NCBI GenBank assembly: GCA_021798415.1
Contig: JAJZGO010000004.1
Location: forward strand, 1 to 49,970
Direction of reading: 5' to 3'
Length of the DNA stretch: 49,970 bases
Origin: Thermoplasmata archaeon
GTDB taxonomy: Archaea; Thermoplasmatota; Thermoplasmata; Lutacidiplasmatales; UBA184
This document shows, piece after piece, positions 8,122 through 17,786 of this stretch. Within the stretch, counting starts at the first letter, position 1, and each line of letters begins with the position of its first letter. The position numbers and the translations under genes are program-made. The notes beneath the pieces are model-generated. The model was given only the letters and a program-made list of their open reading frames with translations, did not search any database and was not told where the DNA came from.

Positions 8122-10272
8122 ATGTCGGTGGGCCGATCGGCTGAGCTGGACGAGTTGTTCTGCCCGGCGTCGGTAGCGGTCGTCGGCGCCTCGAACCGTC
8201 CCGGCAAGGTCGGCACGATCCTCTTTCGCAACATCCTCGGGGCCGGCTTTCGGGGGGTCGCCTACCCCGTCAACCCGACCTGGAAGAGCGTCTCGGGGGT
8301 GCGCTGCTACCGGGACGTCGCGTCGCTCCCGGAGGCGCCCGACCTCGGGGTCGTGATCGTCCCGGCACCGGGGGTGGCGGACGTCGTCGAGGAGCTCGGC
8401 CGCGCCGGAACCCGGGGGGTCGTGATCATCTCGGCGGGATTCCGCGAGGTCGGCGACGCGGGCGCCCGGCTCGAGGCGGAGGTCGTCCGTCGCGCGGAGA
8501 AGTACGGCATGTCGCTCGTGGGACCGAACTGCTTCGGCGTCTTCAACACCGACCCCGAGGTGAGCCTCAACGCGACGTTCAGCGAGTCGCTCCCCCCGCG
8601 GGGGAACATCGCCTTCGTCTCCCAGAGCGGGGCGCTCGGCGCGGGGATCCTCCAGTACGGCATCGCGGAGCGGATCGGGTTCTCCCGTTTCGTCTCGGTC
8701 GGGAACCGGGCCGGCGTGGACGAGAACGACCTGTTGCACTCGCTCGGCCGGGACCCGGCGACGAAGGTGATCCTCCTCTACGTCGAGAGCCTCGCGAACG
8801 GGGAGCGGTTCCTCGAGGCGGCCCGCGCGGTGACGGAAGAGAAGCCCGTCCTCGTGATCAAGAGCGGGCGCACCGCCGCCGGCGAGCGCGCGGCGAAGAG
8901 CCACACGGGCTCGCTCGCCCAGTCGGGCCGGGACCTGCTCTTCGACGCCCTCTTCGAGCAGGCGGGCGTCCAGCGGGCGGAGACCCTCGGCGACCTCTTC
9001 CGGACCGCGAAGATCTTCGCGACCGGGCTCACCCTCGCGGGCCCCCGTCTCGCGATCCTCACGAACTCGGGCGGGCCGGGGATCGTGGCGGCCGACGCGG
9101 CGATCCGCCACGGCCTCGAGCTCCCGGCGCTGCCGGAATCGATCCGGTCCGAGATCGCCCGACGACTGCCCTCGATCGCGTCGGTCGGGAACCCCGTCGA
9201 CATGACCGCCGACGTCGGGGCCGACCAGTATCGCGAGGTGCTGCGGCTCCTCCTCGACGACCCCGGCGTCGACGCGGCGCTCGTGATCACTACGCCGGCG
9301 GGCACGATGACCGCGGACGCCGTCGCGCGGGCCGTGCTCGAGGCGAAGCGCACGTCGAAGAAGCCGATCACGGCCTGCCTCTTTGGCCTGAGCGACCTCT
9401 CGAAGGAAGTGACGTTCCTCGAGGAGAACGGCATCCCCACGTTCACCTTCCCCGAGGAGGCCGTCCAGGGACTCGGGAGCCTCGCGCGCTACCAGGCCTG
9501 GCGCACGCGCCCCCGCACCGAGGTGCGGTCGTTCCCGGTCGACCGGGCGAAGGCCCGCGAGGCGATCGACCAGGCCGCCCGCGACGGGACGCCGGTCCTG
9601 CCCGAGTACGCGGCCCGCGAGCTGCTGAGCGCGTACGGGATCCCGTTCCCGCCGGTCGCGCGCGTGCGGTCGGTCGACGAGGCCGTCGACGCCGCCGCGA
9701 GCATCGGGTTCCCGGTCGTGCTCAAGGTGGCTTCGCCCGACATCCCGCACAAGACCGACGTGGGCGGGGTCGCGCTCGGCCTCGACAGCCCCGCGAAGCT
9801 CCGGGCGGCGTGGGCGACCATGCAGGACGCGTTGCGCCGTCACGTGCCGACGGCCCGGATCGAGGGATTCGAGGTCGAGTCCCAGGTCCCGTCGGGGAAG
9901 GAGGTCCTGATCGGCGTCCAGCGCGACCGGAGCTTCGGGCCGGTCCTGGTCTTCGGGCTCGGCGGGATCTACGTCGAGGTCCTGCGGGACGTCACGTTCC
10001 GGCTCGCCCCGGTGCGGCCGCTCTCGGCGAAGCACATGGTCCAGTCGGTCAAGGCGTTCCCGCTCCTCGCGGGCGTACGCGGGGAGGCGCCGAGCGACCT
10101 CGAGGCGCTCGAAGAGGCGATCGAACGAGTCAGCCAGCTCGCGATCGACCTTCCCGAGGTCGTCGAGCTCGACATCAACCCGTTGATCGTGCGCGGGCGC
10201 GGCCAGGGCGTCGTCGCGGTCGACGCACGGGTCGTGCTCGCTCCGTCTTCCAGATCGGCACCGACGCCTTGA
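8122..10272 (+). CDS. ADP-forming acetyl/acyl-CoA synthetase, alpha-beta fusion
   Basis: LFCPASVAVVGASNRPGKVGTILFRNI...VSQSGALGAGIL...SHTGSLAQS; C-terminal ATP-grasp GFPVVLKVASPDIPHKTDVGGVALGL. Confidence 0.92.
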   Translation: MSVGRSAELDELFCPASVAVVGASNRPGKVGTILFRNILGAGFRGVAYPVNPTWKSVSGVRCYRDVASLPEAPDLGVVIVPAPGVADVVEELGRAGTRGVVIISAGFREVGDAGARLEAEVVRRAEKYGMSLVGPNCFGVFNTDPEVSLNATFSESLPPRGNIAFVSQSGALGAGILQYGIAERIGFSRFVSVGNRAGVDENDLLHSLGRDPATKVILLYVESLANGERFLEAARAVTEEKPVLVIKSGRTAAGERAAKSHTGSLAQSGRDLLFDALFEQAGVQRAETLGDLFRTAKIFATGLTLAGPRLAILTNSGGPGIVAADAAIRHGLELPALPESIRSEIARRLPSIASVGNPVDMTADVGADQYREVLRLLLDDPGVDAALVITTPAGTMTADAVARAVLEAKRTSKKPITACLFGLSDLSKEVTFLEENGIPTFTFPEEAVQGLGSLARYQAWRTRPRTEVRSFPVDRAKAREAIDQAARDGTPVLPEYAARELLSAYGIPFPPVARVRSVDEAVDAAASIGFPVVLKVASPDIPHKTDVGGVALGLDSPAKLRAAWATMQDALRRHVPTARIEGFEVESQVPSGKEVLIGVQRDRSFGPVLVFGLGGIYVEVLRDVTFRLAPVRPLSAKHMVQSVKAFPLLAGVRGEAPSDLEALEEAIERVSQLAIDLPEVVELDINPLIVRGRGQGVVAVDARVVLAPSSRSAPTP

Positions 10273-10615
10273 GCTCGTCGATCAGGAACCGGGCGGCGTC
10301 GAACGCGGCGGCCCGGTGGGCGCACGCGGCGCCGACGACGACGGAGACCTCGCCGACCTTGAGCCGTCCGACGCGGTGCCAGAGCACGACGCGGCCCGCA
10401 CCGAAGCGCGCGCGCGCGTCGCGCTCGATCGCCGCGAGCCGCCGAAGGGCGGGCGCGCGGTGGGTCTCGTAGTCGAGGGCGAAGACTCGGCCTGCTCTGC
10501 CCCGGTCGGGGCGCACGCGCCCGGCGAAGACGACGACGCCTCCGAGCCCCGGGCCCTCGAGCGCCCGCATCGCGCCGGCGACGCTGAGCGTTCGATCGGT
10601 GAGGCGGACCGACAC
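10175..10615 (-). CDS. moaE: molybdopterin synthase catalytic subunit MoaE
   Basis: GGVVVFAGRVRPDRG...LDYETHRAPALRRLAAIERDARARFG...VVLWHRVGRLKVGEVSVVVGAACAHRAAAFDAARFLIDELKASVPIWKTE. Confidence 0.88.
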   Translation of the reverse strand: MSVRLTDRTLSVAGAMRALEGPGLGGVVVFAGRVRPDRGRAGRVFALDYETHRAPALRRLAAIERDARARFGAGRVVLWHRVGRLKVGEVSVVVGAACAHRAAAFDAARFLIDELKASVPIWKTERARPVRRPRRRPGRARARSTG

Positions 10616-10617
10616 GG

Positions 10618-10884
10618 CTAGCCCCCCCCGTACGGCGGATGGACGGCGAACTCGTCCCCCGGGCGGATCGGCGTCGAGAGGTCGTGGAGGTACTCGCCGT
10701 TGTGCACGAACCGGCTCGCCCGCAGCGCGAGGCCGAGCCGCGGGTACGTTCGGGCGAGGGCCCGCACGAGCGCGTCGGCGCGTACGCCGTCGGGAGAGAC
10801 CGGCCAGTCGAGCGTTCGGCGCCCGAGCGCTTCGCGCGCGGAGGCGAACAGGAGGATGACGACTCGGGAGCGACGACGCGTCAC
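10618..10884 (-). CDS. moaD: MoaD/ThiS-family molybdopterin synthase small subunit
   Basis: VVILLFASAREALGRRTLDW...FVHNGEYLHDLSTPIRPGDEFAVHPPYGGG*; C-terminal GG; GTG start at 10884 is the best in-frame option. Confidence 0.82.
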   Translation of the reverse strand: MTRRRSRVVILLFASAREALGRRTLDWPVSPDGVRADALVRALARTYPRLGLALRASRFVHNGEYLHDLSTPIRPGDEFAVHPPYGGG

Positions 10885-10974
10885 ACCGGGGCCAGAGGGG
10901 CCGCCAGGCGTAAAACCTGCGCCGGGCCGACGGAGCGCACAACCGATTAATACGGACCCTGGCTCAAACGCCCG

Positions 10975-12729
10975 ATGGCCGAGATCGCGGTCCGCGTGGG
11001 CGGCCAGGCGGGCGACGGCATCCAATCGATCGGCGAGGCGCTCGCCCGCGGGTTCTCGCGGATGGGCTTGCACGTTTTCGGTCTCACCGCCTACCAGTCG
11101 GTGATCCGGGGCGGCCACGTCTGGTTCCAGGCCCGCGCCTCCGACGGCCGTCCGTACTCTCCGGGGGACGCGGCGGACATCCTCTACGCCCTCGACAAGG
11201 CGACGGTCGAGATCCACGCGGCCGCGCTGCGCCCGGGGGGGACGGTCATCTACGACCCCGAGAAGTTCGCCCTCCCGCCGTCGGACCTACCGGCGGGAGT
11301 GCAGGCGCTCGGTGTGCCGACGCTCGCGATCGCGCGCAAGTTCACGAGCCAGTCGATCCTGCAGAACGCGGGCGGCCTCGGGGCGGCGGCGTTCCTCGCC
11401 GGGATCCCGCTCGACCTCCTCCACCAGATCCTCCTCGACTCGTTCGGCCGCAAGGCCGGTGACGTCGTCACCTGGAACACGGGGGCGAGCGCGGAGGGTT
11501 ACCGATTCGCCGAGGCGCACGCGAGCGTCTGCGCCCGCGCCCTCTCCAAGCGGGGCGCCCCGAAGCTCCTGATGACGGGCAACCAGGCGATCGCCCTCGG
11601 GGCGGCGGCGGCCGGGCTCAAGTTCCTGGCCCAGTACCCCATGACCCCCGCCTCCTCGATCATGCACTGGCTCGCCGCCCACGCCCAGACGCTGGGGATC
11701 GTCGTGAAGCAGGCCGAGGACGAGCTCGCGGCGATCAACATGGCGATCGGGGCGTCGTTCGGCGGCGTCCGGTCGATGACGGCGACCAGCGGAGGCGGCT
11801 TCGCCCTGATGGTCGAGGCGCTCGGGATGGCCGGGATGACCGAGACCCCGGTCGTGGTCGTCGAGTCGCAGCGGGCGGGCCCGTCGACGGGACTCCCGAC
11901 CAAGACGGAGCAGGGCGACCTCAACCTGATGCTCGGCGCCGGTCAGGGCGAGTTCCCCCGGGCGATCCTCGCCCCGTCGAACCCGGCGGAAGCGTACCGC
12001 GCCGCGATCGACGCGTTCCGTCTCGCCGAGGAATGGCAGACGCCGGTCCTGCTCGCGAGCGACCTCCATCTCTCCGAAAACCTGATGACGGTCGACCGGG
12101 AGGAGGTCGACCTCGACGTGCCGGTTCCGTCGCTCTTCACGGTGACCCCGAACGGGCACACCTACCAGCGCTACCAGTACACCGAGTCGGGGGTCTCCCC
12201 CCGCGCTCTGCCGGGCCAGCCGGGCCTCGAGTTCGTCGCCGGCTCGGACGAGCACGACGAGCGGGGCCACCTCGTCTCGGACATTCGGGCCGGCATCCCG
12301 GTCTGGGTCTCCGAGCGCCGGCGGATGATGGAGAAGCGCATGAAGAAGCTCGAGGGGCTCGCGAAGGACGCCCCGCCGCCGGTCCTCGAAGGCACCGCCG
12401 GCGCCCCGCTCACGTTCGTCGCGTGGGGTTCGACCGTCGGAGCGGTCCGTGACGCCCAGGCCGAGCTCGCCGCCACCGGGCACCCGACGAACCTCCTCCA
12501 CTTCCCGACCGTCTATCCGCTCGACCTCCCGGCGACCCGCCGCCTGCTCGCCGTCGCCCATCGGACGCTCCTGGTCGAGGCGAACTACTCCGGCCAATTC
12601 GGTCGCCTTTTGCGCGCGGAGACCGGCGTCGAGCTTCGAGAGCGGTTGCTCAAGTACGACGGAGAACCCTTCCTCCCGCACGAGATCGTCGCGCGGGCCC
12701 TCGAGGTGCTGAACGATGTCCGAAAGTAG
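10975..12729 (+). CDS. korA: 2-oxoacid:acceptor oxidoreductase, gamma-alpha fusion subunit
   Basis: AEIAVRVGGQAGDGIQSIGEALARGFSRMGLHVFG...SVIRGGHVWFQ...MTGNQAIALGAAAAGLKFLAQYPMTPASSIMH...AEDELAAINMAIGASFGG. Confidence 0.92.
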   Translation: MAEIAVRVGGQAGDGIQSIGEALARGFSRMGLHVFGLTAYQSVIRGGHVWFQARASDGRPYSPGDAADILYALDKATVEIHAAALRPGGTVIYDPEKFALPPSDLPAGVQALGVPTLAIARKFTSQSILQNAGGLGAAAFLAGIPLDLLHQILLDSFGRKAGDVVTWNTGASAEGYRFAEAHASVCARALSKRGAPKLLMTGNQAIALGAAAAGLKFLAQYPMTPASSIMHWLAAHAQTLGIVVKQAEDELAAINMAIGASFGGVRSMTATSGGGFALMVEALGMAGMTETPVVVVESQRAGPSTGLPTKTEQGDLNLMLGAGQGEFPRAILAPSNPAEAYRAAIDAFRLAEEWQTPVLLASDLHLSENLMTVDREEVDLDVPVPSLFTVTPNGHTYQRYQYTESGVSPRALPGQPGLEFVAGSDEHDERGHLVSDIRAGIPVWVSERRRMMEKRMKKLEGLAKDAPPPVLEGTAGAPLTFVAWGSTVGAVRDAQAELAATGHPTNLLHFPTVYPLDLPATRRLLAVAHRTLLVEANYSGQFGRLLRAETGVELRERLLKYDGEPFLPHEIVARALEVLNDVRK

Positions 12730-13615
12730 TGCGACCGCCGCGCCCCAGCCGATCGGAACGCCCCTGCCGGTCGTCGGCAAGTCCGACATCAAGCCGACGT
12801 GGTGCCCCGGCTGCGGGGATTTCGGCGTCATCGCCGCGGTCGAGACGGCGCTCAAGCGGCTTAAGATTCCGCGGCACAACGTGGTCCTGGTCTCGGGAAT
12901 CGGTTGCTCGTCGAACCTTCCCCACTTCCTCGGCGCCTACGGATTCCACGCGATCCACGGCCGGGCGCTGCCGGTCGCGGAAGGGATCCGGTGGGCGAAC
13001 CACGGCCTCACGGTCGTCGGTACGGGCGGCGACGGTGACGGGTTCGGCATCGGGGCGGGCCACTTCGTCCACGCGATGCGTCGCAACGTCGACCTCACGT
13101 ACGTCACCATGGACAACCAGATCTACGGGCTCACGACCGGCCAGGCGAGCCCCACGTCGACCCTCGGCCAGAAGACGAAGTCCACGCCCGCGGGGGTCAT
13201 CGAGAACCCGATCGACCCGATCGCGCTCGCGCTGGCGAGCGGCGCGACGTACGTGGCGCGAGGCTTTTCGGGCGACGTGAAGCACCTCACCGACCTCGTG
13301 GCGAACGGGATCACGCACCACGGGTTCTCGTTCGTGGACGTCTTCAGCCCGTGCGTCACCTACAACAAGATCAACACGTTCGACTTCTTCCGCCAGCGCG
13401 TCTACAAGCTCGAGAGCGCGGGCCACGACCCCACCGACCTCGTGGCCGCTTGGCAGCGCTCGCTCGAGTGGGGGGAGAAGATCCCGATCGGCCTCTTCTA
13501 CCGGACGGAGAAACCGACGTACGAGGACCTCGAGGAGGTCCTCTCCGCCGGCCCGCTCGCGCTCCAGCCGGCGGGGCTCCACGGCAAGGAGAAGCTGCTC
13601 GAGGAATTCGTCTAG
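12716..13615 (+). CDS. korB: 2-oxoacid:ferredoxin oxidoreductase beta subunit (TPP-binding)
   Basis: KPTWCPGCGDFGVIAAVETAL...GIGCSSNLPHFLGAYGFHAIHGRALPVAEGIRWAN...GDGDGFGIGAGHFVHAMRRNVDLTYVTMDNQIYGLTTGQASPTS. Confidence 0.95.
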   Translation: MSESSATAAPQPIGTPLPVVGKSDIKPTWCPGCGDFGVIAAVETALKRLKIPRHNVVLVSGIGCSSNLPHFLGAYGFHAIHGRALPVAEGIRWANHGLTVVGTGGDGDGFGIGAGHFVHAMRRNVDLTYVTMDNQIYGLTTGQASPTSTLGQKTKSTPAGVIENPIDPIALALASGATYVARGFSGDVKHLTDLVANGITHHGFSFVDVFSPCVTYNKINTFDFFRQRVYKLESAGHDPTDLVAAWQRSLEWGEKIPIGLFYRTEKPTYEDLEEVLSAGPLALQPAGLHGKEKLLEEFV

Positions 13616-13625
13616 GCGGGGGGCG

Positions 13626-15683
13626 CTAGCCGAGCGCGCAGCCGAAGAGGTAGGCGCTTCCGTTCTCGTCGAGCAGCGGGAACGTCGTCGGGTCGGCGAG
13701 GAGCGGCGCGGGAGAGAACGGCGGCCAGAGCCGAGTGTTCGCGCCCGTGACGACGATCGCGTCGATCGCGAGGGCGGAGAGGGCGCGCCGGCCGGCGGCG
13801 TCGAGCGTCGCGTTCGAGAGTTCGGAGACGAGCAGGCGATAGGAGGCGTTCCCGTACCACCACCCCGGCACGAGCGGGTAGACGAGGACGAGGTCGCTCG
13901 CGTAGCCGGGCAGGAAGTCGGCGGCGCTTCCCGGCGCGACCAGGACCCGTGCGCCCGCCGGCAGCTGCGCCCCCGCGGACGCGATCAGCGCGAGCTCTTG
14001 CGCCGTCACGTTGCCGAAGTCGCCGTAGAGCGTGGAGAGCACCGGGGGGAGCGCGGTCGGTGTGAGAGCGACTCCCGGGACCACGATCGCGAGCGCGATC
14101 GCGAGCGACACGACCGCGCGACGGGGCTCGAACGGCGCGGGTCGGGCGCGGGACCTCCCCCCCGCCGTCCGGGCGGTCGTCACGCGGTCGTCGTCGGACC
14201 GGCCGAGCCAGCCGGCGAACCGTTCGAGCGCGAGGACGAGCGGAAGCGCGGCGACGAGCGCGTACAGCGAGAGGAGGTAGAGCGAGAGCTCTCCCGCGCT
14301 CGTCACCGATTCGACCGCGACCGCCGGGGGAAACCCGCTCGACGCCGCCCAGAGCACCGCGAGGAGGCCGACGATCGCGGCGACGGCGGCCGCGGCGAAC
14401 CGGCGGAATGCCCCGAGGTAGCGGGCGAGGGCCGAGTCGCCGCCCACGACCACGAGGAGGCCGAGCCCGACCACGAGCAGCACGGCGAGCTCGAGCCGGA
14501 GCGCGGGGACCGCGCTGAACTGGACGTCCTGGGGTCGGAAGAGGAACGGGTCGATGCTCCCGATGAACTGCGCGCTCGAGATCCCGGTCGGACTGCCGGC
14601 CGGTGCGGCCGCGGCGCCCGGGACGAACCCCGGGCTCGAGCGGCCGAGGGTGAGGACGTAGAGCGAGGGGGCGACGCCGACCAGGGAAGCGCCGACCGCG
14701 ACGGCCCAGCGTGCGACCCAGGTCCGCGCGCGTCCCCCGAACCGCGGCCACGCGAGGGCGCCCGCGATCGGCAGCGCGACGAACAACCACTCGGGACCGA
14801 CGGGGTTGAGCGCGGCGGCGTACCCCGCGAGCAGGCCGAACCCCACGGCTTCGCCGAGCGACGGCGGCGAATCCCGCGTCCACGACGTCGCCCGCCCGCA
14901 GAGCAAGAGGACGAGCGGGAAGGCGAAGACGAAGTCGTTGCTCCCCGAAACGATCGTCCGCGTCGCGGGCGCGAGCCACGCGAGGACGAGGGCCGTCGCG
15001 ACGCCCGCGCGGTCGCTCGCGAACAGGCGGCGACCGAGGACGAACGCGCCGAGCGGCGCGAGGGCGAAGAAGAGCGGAGTGACGAGGAGGCTCGTACGGG
15101 CCGGCGGGAGGCCAAAGACGAGCTGGGCCCAGCCGAGCCAGACCGTCGTTCCTTGGGGGTAGAGGATCGCCGGGGCGGCGTACGGCTGGAACGAGAGCGG
15201 GATCGAGTGGTGCGAGAGAAGGAGCGCGACGTAGGTCGTCAGGAGGCCCGAGTCGAACGTGTTGCCCGTGCCGACGGGTCCAACGACCGCGAGCTCCACC
15301 GCGAAGAGCGCGAGCGCCGAGACGAGCACGACGAGCGACCCCGGCCGTACGAGGCGGGCGAGCGACCCCGCGACCTCTTCCCCGAGCGTTCCGCCGGGCC
15401 GCCCGCGGGCGAAAAGGAGCCCGAGCCCGACGGCCGCCGCGACCGGGAGGCCGAGGACGACCGGGGCCACGAACAGGCCGAGCGGAAGCGCCGCGAGGAG
15501 GTAAAGGACCGCGCCGCCGAGGTAGAAGTCGAGGAGCACGGCCTCGATCGGCTCGTCGGTCCGCCACCCGGCGAACCGACGGCCGACGAGCCGACGCACG
15601 AACTCGCCGAGGACGGCGGCCGACGCTGCCCAGAGGACGAGGCCGACGGCCCACACGGCACCGGACGGCCCGGGAAGGTCCAC
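13626..15683 (-). CDS. large polytopic membrane protein, GT-C-glycosyltransferase-like
   Basis: 685 aa with more than ten hydrophobic segments; GNTFDSGLLTTYVALLLSHHSIPLSFQPYAAPAILYPQGTTVWLGW. Confidence 0.65.
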   Translation of the reverse strand: MDLPGPSGAVWAVGLVLWAASAAVLGEFVRRLVGRRFAGWRTDEPIEAVLLDFYLGGAVLYLLAALPLGLFVAPVVLGLPVAAAVGLGLLFARGRPGGTLGEEVAGSLARLVRPGSLVVLVSALALFAVELAVVGPVGTGNTFDSGLLTTYVALLLSHHSIPLSFQPYAAPAILYPQGTTVWLGWAQLVFGLPPARTSLLVTPLFFALAPLGAFVLGRRLFASDRAGVATALVLAWLAPATRTIVSGSNDFVFAFPLVLLLCGRATSWTRDSPPSLGEAVGFGLLAGYAAALNPVGPEWLFVALPIAGALAWPRFGGRARTWVARWAVAVGASLVGVAPSLYVLTLGRSSPGFVPGAAAAPAGSPTGISSAQFIGSIDPFLFRPQDVQFSAVPALRLELAVLLVVGLGLLVVVGGDSALARYLGAFRRFAAAAVAAIVGLLAVLWAASSGFPPAVAVESVTSAGELSLYLLSLYALVAALPLVLALERFAGWLGRSDDDRVTTARTAGGRSRARPAPFEPRRAVVSLAIALAIVVPGVALTPTALPPVLSTLYGDFGNVTAQELALIASAGAQLPAGARVLVAPGSAADFLPGYASDLVLVYPLVPGWWYGNASYRLLVSELSNATLDAAGRRALSALAIDAIVVTGANTRLWPPFSPAPLLADPTTFPLLDENGSAYLFGCALG

Positions 15684-15774
15684 GGGGAGGCGAGCCGCCG
15701 GCGACTTATAGAATCCTACCGGCCCACCGGAACGTATTTACCCCACAATCGCAGCCCCCCTGCGGACGTGGGCG

Positions 15775-17334
15775 GTGGCCACGGACTCCGATAGGGAGGT
15801 CCGAGAGGGACTTTCGAGCATCACCCGCGGAACGCTGTTCCTCCTCTTCGCGACCCTCGGGTTCGTCGTCCTCAACTTCGTCTCGCGCGTCGTGGTCGTG
15901 CGCAGCATCCTGCCGGGCGACTTCAGCGCATTCTCCCTTGGCCTGTCGCTCGCGGGTCTCCTGTCGGCGTTCGGAACGCTCGGACTCACGAACGCCGTCG
16001 CGCGCGGCATCCCGCATGCGGCCTCGGACGCCGAGCGGCGGACGATCGTCCGGAGCACGTTCGCGATCGGGAGCGTGGCCGCCGTCGCGAGCTCGGCCCT
16101 CCTCTGGGTATTCGCGGGACCGATCGGTCGGGCGCTGGGCCAGCCGGGGCTGACGCTCGCGCTCGAGTTCTTCCCCGTCGCCGTCGCCGCGTCGATCATC
16201 GGGAGCCTCGTCGCGTCGATCTTCCAGGGATTCGAGGACGTCACACCGAACGCGCTGTTCCTCCAGCTCGTCAACCCGGGGCTGTTCGTGGTCTTCCTCG
16301 GGATCGCGATCGTCGTCCCTCCGTCCGGTATCGACTATCGCGAAGCGCTCGCGACCTACGCCCTCGCGAACGTCGTGACGCTCGCCCTCATCCTCGTCTA
16401 CGCGGGCCGCCAGCTGCCCCGCCGGCTCCCGAGGGGCCCCCTGGCGCCCGAAGCGCTCGGCCCGCTGCTGCGCTTCGCGGCCCCGCTCTTCGTGGTCGGC
16501 ATCATGGGCAGCATCACGGCGTCCGGAGATACGATCCTCCTGGGGGCCTACCATTTCAGTGAGACGGGGACCTACAGCGCCTCGCTCACGCTCGCCCGGC
16601 TCCTTCAGATCGGGATCGGAGCGGCCGGGTACATCTTCCTGCCGGTCGCGACCAAGTTCTTGCGGCAGAACGACTCCCGGTCGATCCAGCTGACCTACGC
16701 GACGGTGACGAAGTGGATGACGCTCGTCTCGTTGCCGCTGTTCCTGGTGTTCTTCTTCTTTCCGAGCCCGTCCCTCGGGCTCGTCTATGGCCCGAGGTAC
16801 GTCTCGGTCGTTGAGCCGCTCCAGCTCGCCGTGCTCGGGGCGTTCCTGACCACCATCCTCGGTCCCTCGACGATGCTCCAGGTCGCGTTCGGGCAGACCC
16901 GTCTCTTGATGTACAACTCGATCGCGGCCGGGGTCGTCGACGTCGGGCTCGCGCTCCTTCTGGTCCCGGGATTGGGGTACGTCGGGGCCGCCGTCGCGTG
17001 GGCGGTGGCGAACTCGCTCTTCACGGGACTGTCCCTGGTCGAGCTCGCGGTCCTCTCGGGCGTGCACCCGTTCCGGCGGCACTTCGTGGCCCCGCTCCTC
17101 GCGACGGCGCTCCCGATCACCGTCGTGTTCGTCGTGACCCGGCCGCTCGTGTCGGGTCTAGGACTCGTCGTACTCGCGCTCGTGTTGGCGGGGCTCTTCG
17201 TCCTCCTCGTACTCCTCACCCGGAGTGTCGACGACGGCGACCGGCTCCTCCTCGAAGCCGTCGAGCGTCTGATCGGCCGGCGTCTCTCGATCTTGCGGCG
17301 CCTCGGCCGGATCGGGCTGCGCTCGACCCGGTGA
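15775..17334 (+). CDS. polysaccharide/oligosaccharide flippase (Wzx/MVF-like)
   Basis: About 12-14 TM segments; RGTLFLLFATLGFVVLNFVSRVVVVRSILPGDFSAFSLGLSLAGLLSAFGTLGLTNAVARGIP...DTILLGAYHFSETGTYSASLTLARLL. Confidence 0.82.
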   Translation: MATDSDREVREGLSSITRGTLFLLFATLGFVVLNFVSRVVVVRSILPGDFSAFSLGLSLAGLLSAFGTLGLTNAVARGIPHAASDAERRTIVRSTFAIGSVAAVASSALLWVFAGPIGRALGQPGLTLALEFFPVAVAASIIGSLVASIFQGFEDVTPNALFLQLVNPGLFVVFLGIAIVVPPSGIDYREALATYALANVVTLALILVYAGRQLPRRLPRGPLAPEALGPLLRFAAPLFVVGIMGSITASGDTILLGAYHFSETGTYSASLTLARLLQIGIGAAGYIFLPVATKFLRQNDSRSIQLTYATVTKWMTLVSLPLFLVFFFFPSPSLGLVYGPRYVSVVEPLQLAVLGAFLTTILGPSTMLQVAFGQTRLLMYNSIAAGVVDVGLALLLVPGLGYVGAAVAWAVANSLFTGLSLVELAVLSGVHPFRRHFVAPLLATALPITVVFVVTRPLVSGLGLVVLALVLAGLFVLLVLLTRSVDDGDRLLLEAVERLIGRRLSILRRLGRIGLRSTR

Positions 17335-17703
17335 GCTCCCGGCCGCCGGGGCCGACGCGGCCCGCCCCTCGCGTACGTGCTCGACGAGGAGAAGGACCAC
17401 GCCGCCACCGAGCAGGAAGAAGACGTACTCCGCCAGCGCGTTCGCCGCCCCGGTGTTCCCGAGCGCGTCGACGACCGCCGTGACCACGAGAAGGACCAGG
17501 GCGGCGCCGATAGGATAGCGGGCGTCGAGATGGGCCCACACGGAGTACACCATGTAGGCGAGGAGCAGGACGACGAACGCGATCGTGAACGGGAACGTCA
17601 CGGGCCTCGGATCGCCTCGAACGGTCGCGAGTTCAAAATCGTATCCCGTCGGGTTCGGCCGCACGCCGTGGGTCCGCAACGTGTCGACTACCGGCCGCGT
17701 CAC
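17158..17703 (-). CDS. hypothetical membrane protein with acidic disordered C-terminal tail
   Basis: TM segments VTFPFTIAFVVLLLAYMVYSVWAHL, IGAALVLLVVTAVVDAL and AEYVFFLLGGGVVLLLVEHV; tail EEEPVAVVDTPGEEYEEDEEPRQHEREYDES. Confidence 0.6.
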   Translation of the reverse strand: MTRPVVDTLRTHGVRPNPTGYDFELATVRGDPRPVTFPFTIAFVVLLLAYMVYSVWAHLDARYPIGAALVLLVVTAVVDALGNTGAANALAEYVFFLLGGGVVLLLVEHVREGRAASAPAAGSSPGRAQPDPAEAPQDRETPADQTLDGFEEEPVAVVDTPGEEYEEDEEPRQHEREYDES

Positions 17704-17786
17704 GCCCCGGTGGGGCGGGTGCCCAGTCAGGTTTACATAGGTCGTCCCTTATGCCAATCCCGAGAGACCGATTTCGGTTATCCCAG

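Noticed and set aside
10618-10640. Homopolymer of eight C/G at the moaD 3' end as a frameshift
   Set aside because: The run still yields the expected C-terminal GG before the stop, so no error is required
13998-15794. 598-aa forward ORF opposite the GT-C-like membrane protein
   Set aside because: Extremely R/E/D-rich complement of a hydrophobic protein; spurious
17751-17786. Upstream ATG 17751 as start of the Pro-rich protein
   Set aside because: Only about 12 bp downstream of TTTACATA, which would put the start codon upstream of the expected TSS; ATG 17787 gives a better signal-peptide start
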